From contig NZ_FTNY01000003.1 of NCBI RefSeq assembly GCF_900156575.1, positions 434,001-498,000 on the forward strand: 64,000 nucleotides of DNA. The letters are read 5' to 3'. This document shows positions 43,034 through 51,579 of the stretch, one piece after another. Below the pieces are notes generated by a model. It ran no database searches. It was not told the origin of the DNA and saw only the letters and a program-made list of their open reading frames with translations. The translations under genes and the position numbers were made by a program. Numbering within the stretch: the first letter of the stretch is position 1; every line of letters begins with the position of its first letter. This DNA is from Chryseobacterium shigense. GTDB taxonomy: Bacteria; Bacteroidota; Bacteroidia; Flavobacteriales; Weeksellaceae.

Positions 43034-44671
43034 TTACTTTTTATCCCACCACAGTTTGGTACCTCCGTTATCAGGACCGCCTAATTGCTGAACGGCCTGT
43101 GCGTAATTAAAAGTTGAGTTTTTGGTATCATTGGTGAACGGAACTCTTCTGATCATCTGATCTGTATTGATTAATCCGCCACTATCATTTTTTCTGACTT
43201 TGAATAAAACCGGATACCCTGTTCTTCTCTGTTCTGTCCATGCTTCAGGACCATCGGGATAAAGAGCCAGCCATTTTTGAGTGATAATTCTTTCCAGTTT
43301 CTTTTCGTTAGAATCACCGCTGTTCCAGGCAATTGTAATTGTACTTAATTGTGAATTTCCAGCCAGTACATTATTCTCTGCATTTTTTGGATCAATATAA
43401 GGAGCTTCTGTAGAAACACCATCGGCAAGATAAGTAGCTGCGTCAGCACTTTTACCCCATTCTCCAAAAGATTGGCTGACACCTGCCTGATAATTGGCTT
43501 GTATATCGCCTGCCCCTGAATACCCCCTCAAGGCTGCCTCAGCTTTTAAAAACCAGGTTTCAGCAGCCGTAAACAATTTGAACTTTCCGTTTACGCCGGA
43601 AAAATAATCACCGCTGGCCGCTCTTGCTGCCGGTTGAGAATAACCGCCATAAGTAGGTTGTCCATTGATTAAATTAATCCCTTGACGTATCCCTATATAT
43701 TGAGGTTTACCATTGATATAGGTTGCCGGATCAGTTGCCGGATTGGCATACGCAGGAAGTCTGGGATCTTTGAAACCATTCATATAAGCCATGATGGGTG
43801 CCCCTATAGAGCAGTCACCCCACGAATAGATAATAAAACTTAATTCGTGCTGCCCAACACTGATCAAAGCATTGTCTGCATTGTCTGCTATCAATCCTGC
43901 GGATGAGGCGAGCGCTTCTTCAGCATACTGTCTTGACTTTGCGGGATCAGCATAGCTCATACGTAACGCAAACCTCAGCTTAAGAGAATTGGCCAGTTTT
44001 GCCCATTTAGCTATATCTCCACCATAAATCAAATCTGATTTTTTCACCACACTTTTATCTTCTACGTTCTGTGTAGCGGATGTATTTTGTACTTTTTGCA
44101 AATCAGCAATGGCAACGGTAAGGTCATGAATAAAATTATTGTAAGCGTCCTGCTGAGAATCGAAATCTGTAATACCGTTTGCATTAGGGGTGTCATATTT
44201 GCTGTACACTACGGGTCCGTGACGATCTGAAACTCTTGATGCTGTAAGAATTTTCAATATTTTTTTCACGGCAAAAGTTGCGGTGAAATCTATTCCCGGA
44301 TAATTGTTTTTCGCGGCATTATCAATAATAATAGAATTATTAAAAGTATCCTGCTGTCTCGCAATGATTCTATTGTTCCATCCATCCATCATTAAATAGG
44401 TAAGATTATTTGTCCCCCCATTAAATTGTGATGCTGTACTGAACATTCCGCTATACATATCTGCATTAAGATTGGTCGCTAACTGATAATCTGCCTGAAA
44501 ACCTCTTTGCATTGATTTCATTGGATCTACAATTGCTTTAAAATCTGCATAAAAATTTTCCGGACCCCCTACTTTTTGCTGATTAAAGTCTTCAAAGTCT
44601 CCGGTGCAGCTGGAGGCAGAAAAAAACACCGCTACTCCAAGTATATAAGTTTTAAAATTATTTATTTTCAT
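43034..44671 (-). CDS. SusD/RagB-like glycan-binding lipoprotein
   Basis: A 545-residue surface lipoprotein; the signal peptide ends at ASSC. The mature part matches the SusD-like group 2 layout: GDFEDFNQQKVG, the helical stretch AIVDPMKSMQRGFQADYQLA, TPR-like helices with WAKLANSLKLRFALRMSYAD, and a C-terminal part with ITQKWLALYPDGPEAWTEQR. SusD proteins form the lid over the SusC barrel and bind the incoming glycan. It starts 15 bases after the susC-like stop, so the two are one transcriptional unit. Confidence 0.92.
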   Translation of the reverse strand: MKINNFKTYILGVAVFFSASSCTGDFEDFNQQKVGGPENFYADFKAIVDPMKSMQRGFQADYQLATNLNADMYSGMFSTASQFNGGTNNLTYLMMDGWNNRIIARQQDTFNNSIIIDNAAKNNYPGIDFTATFAVKKILKILTASRVSDRHGPVVYSKYDTPNANGITDFDSQQDAYNNFIHDLTVAIADLQKVQNTSATQNVEDKSVVKKSDLIYGGDIAKWAKLANSLKLRFALRMSYADPAKSRQYAEEALASSAGLIADNADNALISVGQHELSFIIYSWGDCSIGAPIMAYMNGFKDPRLPAYANPATDPATYINGKPQYIGIRQGINLINGQPTYGGYSQPAARAASGDYFSGVNGKFKLFTAAETWFLKAEAALRGYSGAGDIQANYQAGVSQSFGEWGKSADAATYLADGVSTEAPYIDPKNAENNVLAGNSQLSTITIAWNSGDSNEKKLERIITQKWLALYPDGPEAWTEQRRTGYPVLFKVRKNDSGGLINTDQMIRRVPFTNDTKNSTFNYAQAVQQLGGPDNGGTKLWWDKK

Positions 44672-44686
44672 TTCAGTATGGTATAT

Positions 44687-47647
44687 TTAGAAGTTAGCTT
44701 TTAATGATAATCCGATCGATCTGGTAATTGGTATCCCAAAAGAATCCACTCCTACACCGCCAGGTGTGTTTCCTGAAACCTGTTCAGGATCAAACGGTGC
44801 TTTTTTATAAAAGAAAAACAGATTTGTTCCCACAATACTTACGGTTGCATTTCTCAGATAGCTGGAGTTAATATCAAAAGTATATGCGATAGACGCTTGG
44901 CGCAGTCTTACAGTAGTTGCACTGTATATATAGGCTTCATCAATCCCTGCTCCTTCCTGGTTGGCTCCTACAGCTTTATAATAAACTTTAGCATCGGTTA
45001 GTCCGGTATATGCAGCTCCTGCATTCGGAGTTCCTGGCGCATATACAGCATTCGGGATCGATACTCCGCCAGCATCTCTGGCAGCAGCACTCGCCTGGCT
45101 CACCCCAAGCATATCATTTGCTTTTTCTGTAAGCGACAGTACTTTACCTCCAAACTTCCCATCAATCAGAAAAGAAATCCCTAATTTTCCAATATTAAAA
45201 GAGTTGTTAAATCCTAACATAAATTTAGGATTCGGATTCCCTAAATAATCAATGTTTTTTTCTGCCAAAGGTTTTCCATCAGCATCCACCAGAATTCTTC
45301 CCTGGTCATCTCTCAGGAATTTGATCCCATAGATGTCTCCGAAAGATCCGCCTACTTTAAGTTTCGTATAAGCACCACCACCAGTAAGTGCAAGAGGTAG
45401 ATTTTCCGGAACTTTTAATCTGTCTGGAAATAATTCTACAATTTTGTTTTTGTTGGTAGACCCATTTAAATTAGCTGTCCAGCCGAATTTTCCTGAATCA
45501 AATATTTTATAGGACAGAGAAGATTCAAAACCTGTATTTTGTATTTTTCCAGCGTTTACATAATAGGAACCGGATGGCAAACCTCCTAAATTAGAGGAGA
45601 TCGTAACTGGCAGAAGCTGGTTCGTGGCTTTTGAATTATAGTAGGTGATATCAAAATTTAAACGGTTTTTGAACAATCTTAATTCAGTCCCCACTTCAAA
45701 AGTCTTATTGAGTTCCGGTTTTACAAACAATTCACTGAAAGCAGGGTCTGTCACGAGTGAATATTTAGGGTATAAAATTTGCCCCGCATCTACAGTATAT
45801 CCATAAGCCGTATTATATGGAATTGTAGCAGTTGTTAAATTGGCAGGCAATCCTAATCCTACGGTAGCATAAGATCCTCTGATTTTCCAAAAGCTAATGG
45901 TTTCAGGCAGTTTAAAGATGGAGGATAATACAGCATTAAGCCCTACAGATTCATAATCGTACCCACTAGTTCCTGTAAATGCTAATGTAGAATCCCAATC
46001 ATTTCTAAAGGTCATATCTACATAAACCATATTCTTGTAGCCCAAAGATGCGCTTGCAAAAACCGATTGTACTTGTTTTTTAGTGCTGTAATTTATGTGA
46101 TGAAACCCGTCTCCTACGCTCCTGTCTACATTCCATTGCAGATTACTGACTGTAAATAAATTCGGAGCTGACAAATAGGCATTATCAATTTCTGTCACTG
46201 TATTTCTTGAAGTATTGATACTTCCACCCACCGTAAAGTCTAACGAAATATCTTCGCTCAACTTTGGACTTCCTACTAATAAGACATCCCCATAAGTAGA
46301 AGAGTTTTCATATTTGTTTTGAAGGAGTCTTCCATTAATTCCGCTACTCGTTATAAGATTTGGATCTGAATAGGCAGAGACGCCTCTCTGGCTATCCGTC
46401 ACATTCCAGCTATAATTCCCTCTTACCCTTGCAGATAACCAAGGATTGATTTGATAGGCAAGCGATAAAGCACTATACGTATTTTTGTTATTAACAGTAA
46501 CTTTATTTCTGTTTAATATCCAGTAAGGGTTTTGCGTTGCAGGATTTCCGTTGAATTTTCCATCCGGTCCTATCGCCCACCAGTTTTGAGCAGGTAATAG
46601 TCTCGTTTTGTCGATATAAGAATAGTTACTATCATTATATTGATCAAAATCTACGCCTCTTGGCAACCAATATAAACTGACTAAAGGTGAAAAAGAAACA
46701 CCGGGAGTCTGTCTGTTGACACTATTTTGCAATGACCCAATAAAATTAGCATCCAACGTTAGCTTATCATTCAGATATTTGCTGGAATTTCTAAAAGAAA
46801 CATTGTATTGATCGAAATAAGAAGAAGGAACAATTCCTTTATTCGTCGTATTTCCTATCGAGAAATAATTCGTTGATTTTTCAGTTCCTGACTGGAAAGA
46901 AAGGCTGTTCACCCATGTCGTTCCATTCTGGAGGAAATCTTTCAGGTGATCCTTAGAAACCCCTTTTGCTCCCCAGCTTTCATTGGAAACACCCGGCGTT
47001 TGGCCGGAGACTGCTGGATCATAAGAAAGATAGCTATGCTGCAGCTTGGGAAGACTATAGGCCTGATCTACTGTCAGACTGGTATTATAGCTTATAGAAC
47101 TTCTACCCAGTTTTCCTTTTTTAGTGGTAATCAGTATCACCCCATTACCTCCCATAGAGCCATAAAGAGCGGAAGCAGAAGCTCCTTTTAAGAAGTTCAT
47201 GCTTTCAATATCATCCGGATTGATGGAGCTTAACACATCTCCTGCATCAGGCATGGTAGAATATTGGCTGGCCTCAGGAGCCTTTCCAACTCCGTTAATA
47301 ATCGGTATACCATCTATTACATACAGTGGCTGGCTGCTGTTGGCAGATTTATTTCCTCTCATTAAAACCCTAACCGAACTTCCCACCCCGTTAGTTCTAT
47401 TGATCTGTACGTTGGAAACTTTTCCACTGATAGAATTTAAAAAATTGGGAGTTTTCACTGCTGTAAGTTCATCTCCCCCGATCTGCTGGCTTGAATACGT
47501 TAAAGAACGGGCCTGCCTTTTTATTCCTAAAGAAGTTACAACCACCTCTTCGATTTTGGTTGTATTAGCAGTATCTGCCTTTTTAGTTTCCTGTGCGTAA
47601 GCAGACAAAGAAAAAACTAATAAAACCGGTATAACAGTTTTTCTCAT
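44687..47647 (-). CDS. SusC/RagA-like TonB-dependent transporter
   Basis: A 986-residue outer-membrane transporter. The signal peptide (1-18, ending AYAQ) is followed by a short linker, then the plug (IEEVVVTSLGIKRQARSLTY, SVRVLMRGNKS, PLYVIDGIPI, SASALYGSMGGNGVILITTKKG) and a 22-strand-type barrel. The barrel ends FGIPITRSIGLSLKANF. The carboxypeptidase-regulatory-like domain that usually precedes the plug in SusC proteins is missing, which explains the short N-terminus. With SusD it should import N-glycan oligosaccharides. It is the first structural gene of the locus, with a 420-base upstream region. Confidence 0.93.
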   Translation of the reverse strand: MRKTVIPVLLVFSLSAYAQETKKADTANTTKIEEVVVTSLGIKRQARSLTYSSQQIGGDELTAVKTPNFLNSISGKVSNVQINRTNGVGSSVRVLMRGNKSANSSQPLYVIDGIPIINGVGKAPEASQYSTMPDAGDVLSSINPDDIESMNFLKGASASALYGSMGGNGVILITTKKGKLGRSSISYNTSLTVDQAYSLPKLQHSYLSYDPAVSGQTPGVSNESWGAKGVSKDHLKDFLQNGTTWVNSLSFQSGTEKSTNYFSIGNTTNKGIVPSSYFDQYNVSFRNSSKYLNDKLTLDANFIGSLQNSVNRQTPGVSFSPLVSLYWLPRGVDFDQYNDSNYSYIDKTRLLPAQNWWAIGPDGKFNGNPATQNPYWILNRNKVTVNNKNTYSALSLAYQINPWLSARVRGNYSWNVTDSQRGVSAYSDPNLITSSGINGRLLQNKYENSSTYGDVLLVGSPKLSEDISLDFTVGGSINTSRNTVTEIDNAYLSAPNLFTVSNLQWNVDRSVGDGFHHINYSTKKQVQSVFASASLGYKNMVYVDMTFRNDWDSTLAFTGTSGYDYESVGLNAVLSSIFKLPETISFWKIRGSYATVGLGLPANLTTATIPYNTAYGYTVDAGQILYPKYSLVTDPAFSELFVKPELNKTFEVGTELRLFKNRLNFDITYYNSKATNQLLPVTISSNLGGLPSGSYYVNAGKIQNTGFESSLSYKIFDSGKFGWTANLNGSTNKNKIVELFPDRLKVPENLPLALTGGGAYTKLKVGGSFGDIYGIKFLRDDQGRILVDADGKPLAEKNIDYLGNPNPKFMLGFNNSFNIGKLGISFLIDGKFGGKVLSLTEKANDMLGVSQASAAARDAGGVSIPNAVYAPGTPNAGAAYTGLTDAKVYYKAVGANQEGAGIDEAYIYSATTVRLRQASIAYTFDINSSYLRNATVSIVGTNLFFFYKKAPFDPEQVSGNTPGGVGVDSFGIPITRSIGLSLKANF

Positions 47648-47801
47648 AAGGTTTAGTTTTATTAAGGTTTATTTGAGAATCAATTCCATCACTTTAAATA
47701 TTATTTACTATATAAAACAATATGAATCTTCTTTTTTCTTCAACATTATGTTCCATATGCATTAAATAATTAAAGTTTTGTTAAGATTTAATTCATATTA
47801 G

Positions 47802-47809
47802 CAAATCTA
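47802..47809 (-). promoter_or_regulatory. Candidate -7 element for the susCD transcript
   Basis: The minus strand reads TAGATTTG (TAnnTTTG), which would give a leader of about 150 bases. A TTG lies only 11 bases upstream, not at standard spacing. Confidence 0.35.
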
Positions 47810-47998
47810 AATTTTGTTCACAATCAGATATAATGCTATTTTATCATAAAACGATATTATTCTTTCAGGTATTTTTTGACCGATCAATTTATCCACTGAT
47901 TTGCAACACAGTACGCCCATTTGAGGCTTTTGTCTTTTTGAATTATTTACCTGCTATTTTTTTAACACTTTTTGACTAAAAAGCATCTGTCGTGCATC

Positions 47999-48031
47999 AA
48001 AAAAAGATCCGGATAGACGTATCCGGATCTT
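47999..48031 (-). terminator. Terminator after the AraC regulator
   Basis: A perfect 12-bp stem, AAGATCCGGATA with TATCCGGATCTT, loop GACG, is followed on the minus strand by seven Ts. Confidence 0.88.
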
Positions 48032-48067
48032 AAGTATATACAATGTATTTCGTTAATTTAAAATAGG

Positions 48068-48946
48068 TTACTCAATTTTTTTCACCCCTTTAAAAAGTTC
48101 CTTAAATTCAGTAGGTGTTGTTTTTTTGATGGATTTGAAAACTTTGTTGAAATTAGCTATATTATTAAATCCAGCCTCAAAAGCGGTCTCAAAAACAGTC
48201 AGATTTTTCTCCATCAACCACCGGGCAGCATAGCTAATTCTGATTTCGTTCAGATAATTCACAAAAGTTTTACCCGTTCTTTTCTTAATGAATCTGTTGA
48301 AAGTTACACTGCTCATATTGATAAGCGAAGCAGCATCATGGAGTGTTATTTTATTTTCAAAATTCTTATGGACAAAATCATGAACAATCTTCATTTTATC
48401 ATTATCTGCAAAGGTTTCCGATTCTATGCTGTACGAGGACAAAAGCGTTTTATCTTCAGCAATGGCCAGTTCATTAAGAATTTTCATGATCTCAATAAAA
48501 GATTCAAAGCTGTTCATCTTTGATAAATTGAGAAAGGAGTCTTTCAATTTTTCAGCGGTTTCCTGAGAAAATAAAATTCCCCGAATCGAGTCCTTCATCA
48601 GGTTGCTGATGGGCTTCAGAATATTTTTATCCATCATCGACTGGTTAAAAAAATCCTGATTGAACTGTACCGTGATCTCATGGGTCTTGCGGTTTTTGCA
48701 CTTGTGGTTGGCCCAGCAGTGTGGTAAATTGGGACCTACCAATACCAGTTCGATGTCGCCGATCTCTCCGGTGTGGTCCCCGATCATCCGGCGGTATCCT
48801 TTTCCTTTGCTGATAAAATTGATCTCGATCTCCGGATGATAATGATAGGGGAAATCAAAGGATGCTTTTATCCTGTCAAATACAAGAAAACTGTCCTCGG
48901 GAGATAACGGGGTGATTTCTCTCAAAATATTTTCTAGCTTGCTCAT
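48068..48946 (-). CDS. AraC-family regulator with cupin sensor domain
   Basis: A 292-residue regulator. The N-terminal cupin-like sensor (about 15-110) has FPYHYHPEIEINFISKGKGYR and VLVGPNLPHCW. The C-terminal double HTH (about 190-290) has ITLHDAASLINMSSVTFNRF, KKRTGKTFVNYLNEIR and TVFETAFEAGFNNIANFNKVFK. It lies upstream of susC in the same direction with its own terminator, and the locus has no hybrid two-component sensor, SusR or ECF sigma/anti-sigma pair. It is therefore the best candidate for controlling the N-glycan locus, perhaps by sensing a released sugar. That role is inferred from position. Confidence 0.88.
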   Translation of the reverse strand: MSKLENILREITPLSPEDSFLVFDRIKASFDFPYHYHPEIEINFISKGKGYRRMIGDHTGEIGDIELVLVGPNLPHCWANHKCKNRKTHEITVQFNQDFFNQSMMDKNILKPISNLMKDSIRGILFSQETAEKLKDSFLNLSKMNSFESFIEIMKILNELAIAEDKTLLSSYSIESETFADNDKMKIVHDFVHKNFENKITLHDAASLINMSSVTFNRFIKKRTGKTFVNYLNEIRISYAARWLMEKNLTVFETAFEAGFNNIANFNKVFKSIKKTTPTEFKELFKGVKKIE

Positions 48947-49202
48947 TTAATCTTTGAAGAAGTTAAAGTTATCATTCAATACCGTACTTTTTACAAAATT
49001 GATAAAAAACTAATCAACTAATATATAATTTTTATTTTTTTTACGCTTTTCATTAATAAAGTTAAATAAAAATTAAAAATCACACCCATAATGAATAATA
49101 GAAGTCGGATTGATCCTGTAAAATCACGCATATAAGAAACCGATTGTATTTATTAACATGGGCAAAACCTTCTTTTTTGTATCTTTAGGCTAAAGTCATT
49201 GT

Positions 49203-50066
49203 ATGCAGCAGCTTATTTTTGAAGATCACTATAAGAAACTCGGGCTCGAACTATTCTCCCAGGACAATCTGGAGAAGATCAATGGGACTCAATTCAGATA
49301 TGATATCAAAATCCTTTTCATTCCGGAAGGCTATGAGCTTACTGTAGATTTTAATCATTACAAAGTCTCAAAACCTTCCCTGTTCTTCCTCACCAATCAG
49401 CATCTCTCCATAGAAAAAGGAAAAGAGGACTCTACTCTGCTGTACTATAACCGTGATTTCTATTGCATCCAAATCCACGATAAAGAAGTAGCCTGCGACG
49501 GACTCCTGTTCCATAATGTATTTGAAATTCCTTTTGTAGAACTGACCGATGCTGAAATTTCCGATATTAAAAATTTATTCCAGCATATAAAAGATGAGCT
49601 CGAATGGAAAGATTCTTCTGCTGAGGAAATGATCAGAACGTATGTGAAACAGATCATCATCCGGGCTACCAGAAACTGGAAAAAACAACATCTTAATAAT
49701 GATACAGTAAAAATTCCGGGCACTGAACTGGATATCTTCAGGGATTTCAGCAGATATCTTGAAATTCATTTCAGAGAGAAACACAATGTGGCTGACTATG
49801 CGGAACTCCTTCATATGGCCCCGAAAACATTAACACATAAGTTTAAAAGCCTGAATATAGAATCTCCCAACCAGCTGATCATCAACAGAATTTTACTGGA
49901 AGCGAAAAGACTTCTTTTCTACACCGATAAACCTGTGAAAGAAATTGCGCACGATCTTGGCTATGAGGATCCGGCTTATTTCAACCGGCTTTTCACCAAT
50001 AAAACCGGAAGCACACCTGCCAATTTCAAGAAAAACTACCCGTCGGGAAAAAAGTACAATATTTAA
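49203..50066 (+). CDS. AraC-family regulator
   Basis: A 287-residue regulator with an N-terminal cupin-like sensor (DIKILFIPEGYELTVDFNHY, CIQIHDKEVACDG) and a C-terminal AraC DNA-binding domain (about 185-285; HNVADYAELLHMAPKTLTHK and VKEIAHDLGYEDPAYFNRLF). It diverges from the other AraC gene across 256 bases. The OsmC-like gene starts 88 bases downstream on the same strand but has its own -7 box. AraC proteins beside peroxiredoxin-like genes are common in flavobacteria. The inducer is unknown. Confidence 0.9.
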   Translation: MQQLIFEDHYKKLGLELFSQDNLEKINGTQFRYDIKILFIPEGYELTVDFNHYKVSKPSLFFLTNQHLSIEKGKEDSTLLYYNRDFYCIQIHDKEVACDGLLFHNVFEIPFVELTDAEISDIKNLFQHIKDELEWKDSSAEEMIRTYVKQIIIRATRNWKKQHLNNDTVKIPGTELDIFRDFSRYLEIHFREKHNVADYAELLHMAPKTLTHKFKSLNIESPNQLIINRILLEAKRLLFYTDKPVKEIAHDLGYEDPAYFNRLFTNKTGSTPANFKKNYPSGKKYNI

Positions 50067-50102
50067 GTCATTTTATCTATTGAATCCGGCTTTCAACCAC
50101 CC

Positions 50103-50110
50103 TATCTTTG
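50103..50110 (+). promoter_or_regulatory. Promoter of the OsmC-family gene
   Basis: TATCTTTG (TAnnTTTG) lies 20 bases after a TTG at 50080-50082, the best full -33/-7 match noticed in the window. It leaves a leader of about 38 bases. Confidence 0.6.
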
Positions 50111-50154
50111 TATCATCAAAATCAATATATTAAAAACAACAAAAAGCAAACATT

Positions 50155-50574
50155 ATGAAACGTAACGCAACCGCCGTTTGGAACGGTAACATCAAAGAAG
50201 GTAAAGGACATTTAACCACTCAAAGCACCACTTTAAACGAAACCCAGTATTCTTTCAACAGCCGTTTTGCTGACGGAGTGGGAACGAACCCTGAAGAATT
50301 ACTTGCCGCAGCGCACGCAGGATGTTTCACGATGAAGTTAAGTGCAGAACTTTCTCAGGCAGGTTTTACACCTGAAGAGCTAAAAACAACTTCTGTGATT
50401 ACTCTTGACCCAAGCGTAGGAAAGATCACAAAATCTGAACTGACTTTAACGGCAAAAGTTCCGGGGCTTTCAGAAGAAGAATTCCAGAAATTTGCCAAAA
50501 TCGCTGAAGAAGGATGCCCGGTAAGCGCAGCTTTCAACTTTGAAATTACTTTGAATGCTACTTTAGCTCAATAA
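50155..50574 (+). CDS. OsmC family peroxiredoxin
   Basis: A 139-residue OsmC/Ohr-type thiol peroxidase that reduces organic hydroperoxides. The two catalytic cysteines are visible: Cys57 in [10 protein letters not shown], and Cys121 in [10 protein letters not shown]. The N-terminal [19 protein letters not shown] and [14 protein letters not shown] are typical of the OsmC subgroup. Length and motif spacing are normal. It is monocistronic, with a promoter at 50103 and an inverted repeat downstream at 50592-50650. Confidence 0.95.
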   Translation: MKRNATAVWNGNIKEGKGHLTTQSTTLNETQYSFNSRFADGVGTNPEELLAAAHAGCFTMKLSAELSQAGFTPEELKTTSVITLDPSVGKITKSELTLTAKVPGLSEEEFQKFAKIAEEGCPVSAAFNFEITLNATLAQ

Positions 50575-50591
50575 TATTCAAATTTCTTTAT

Positions 50592-50650
50592 TTAAACCAT
50601 TAGGATTTTCTTAATTAGTCTTATTTGATTAAAAAATCTTAATGGTTTAA
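50592..50650. terminator. Long inverted repeat after the OsmC gene
   Basis: TTAAACCATTAGGATTTT pairs with AAAATCTTAATGGTTTAA over 18 bp with one G-U pair and a 23-base loop. It starts 18 bases after the stop. There is no strong T tail, so a processing or stabilising element is an alternative. Confidence 0.5.
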
Positions 50651-50694
50651 TTCTTCATAGAAAATCTCTGATTTCCATACAACTTAGTGTATTT

Positions 50695-50895
50695 TTAACC
50701 ACAAAAGCCACAAAAACTTTTAAGTCATTTAAACACTTTAGAACACTTTAGTTTTAAAAGTTTTAACCTCCTGAAAATAATTAGACCACATAAGTAAAAA
50801 ATCAAAGATTTTTAAAGAAGCTTAAGTGGACTTCTTATGCATGATGTATTGAACTTAAAAATAACTAAAGTGTTCAAAAACTTTGGTGGTAAAAA
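50695..50895. repeat. Intergenic inverted-repeat element, copy A
   Basis: It begins TTAACCACAAAAGCCAC and ends in the inverted cap GGTGGT. Inside, GAACACTTTAGTT (50741-50753) is exactly complementary to AACTAAAGTGTTC (50863-50875). Copy B, with the same cap, is at 62401-62540. Confidence 0.5.
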
Positions 50896-50912
50896 AACAG
50901 TTATAAAATAAA

Positions 50913-50930
50913 ATATACCAATCGGTATAT
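50913..50930. promoter_or_regulatory. Operator of the TetR-family regulator
   Basis: The inverted repeat ATATACC-AATC-GGTATAT ends 5 bases before the -7 box of the TetR gene. This is a typical palindrome and position for TetR self-repression. Confidence 0.7.
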
Positions 50931-50935
50931 TTTTG

Positions 50936-50943
50936 TATATTTG
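50936..50943 (+). promoter_or_regulatory. -7 element of the TetR-thiolase operon
   Basis: TATATTTG (TAnnTTTG) lies 20 bases before the ATG at 50964 and directly after the operator, which would cover the -33 region. Confidence 0.65.
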
Positions 50944-50963
50944 TATTGAAATTAAACACTTAA

Positions 50964-51569
50964 ATGTCAAAAGCAGAAAAGACCAAACAGTTTATCATTG
51001 AAAAAACAGCTTCTTTATTTAATACGAAGGGCTATTTGTCTACGTCTTTGTCTGATATCACAGAGGTAACAGGTTTAACGAAAGGCAGTATCTACGGAAA
51101 TTTCGAAAATAAGGATGAAGTAGCTCTTGAAGTATATAAATACAATTCAAACCTTCTAGCCAAAAACATGGCCCGGTCTTTAGGAGAAGAATTTCCAACG
51201 ACCATTGATAAACTCAACGCTTTTGTCAATTTTTACCGTAAAAACTGGAAAGCGGTATTTAAAAACGGAGGCTGTCCTTTGATGAATGCCGCCACTGAAG
51301 CCGATGATACTTTTCCCAGCCTGAAAAAACAGGTCACCCGATCGTTTGAAATTTGGATTAAAAAAATAGCAAATGTTATTGCAGACGGTCAGCAAAACGG
51401 AGAAATACATCCAACTATAGATGCGGATGAGTATGGTTCTCTGTTTATCATGATGATTGAAGGCGGAATATTACTGTCCAAAACAACAGAAGAGGAAAAA
51501 TATTTACATATGGCCCTAGACAGAATCGCATTCATGATCGATAAAGAATTAAAAATACTTCCCTCATAA
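50964..51569 (+). CDS. TetR/AcrR-family repressor
   Basis: A 201-residue regulator. The N-terminal HTH (about 8-55) reads IIEKTASLFNTKGYLSTSLS, then DITEVTGLTKGSIYGNFENK, a standard TetR DNA-binding domain. The C-terminal ligand domain holds CPLMNAATEADDTFPSL, similar to the TetR_C_6/YxaF-like group. The palindrome at 50913-50930 is its likely operator. It lies 10 bases before the thiolase gene and so represses its own operon of fatty-acyl metabolic genes. The ligand is probably an acyl or CoA compound, which is inference. Confidence 0.92.
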   Translation: MSKAEKTKQFIIEKTASLFNTKGYLSTSLSDITEVTGLTKGSIYGNFENKDEVALEVYKYNSNLLAKNMARSLGEEFPTTIDKLNAFVNFYRKNWKAVFKNGGCPLMNAATEADDTFPSLKKQVTRSFEIWIKKIANVIADGQQNGEIHPTIDADEYGSLFIMMIEGGILLSKTTEEEKYLHMALDRIAFMIDKELKILPS

Positions 51570-51579
51570 ATTTTTCACT

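Larger units (their letters stand above)
47648..48067. other. Noncoding control region upstream of susC, 420 bases
   Basis: It contains the terminator of the AraC gene (47999-48031) and a candidate -7 box at 47802-47809. The rest is AT-rich with no clear repeats. It is the most likely site of regulation for the whole locus. Confidence 0.5.
50575..50963. other. Noncoding spacer, 389 bases
   Basis: It carries, in order, the 18-bp inverted repeat after the OsmC gene, an ACCACAAA-type repeat element (50695-50895), and the operator/promoter of the TetR operon. Confidence 0.6.
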
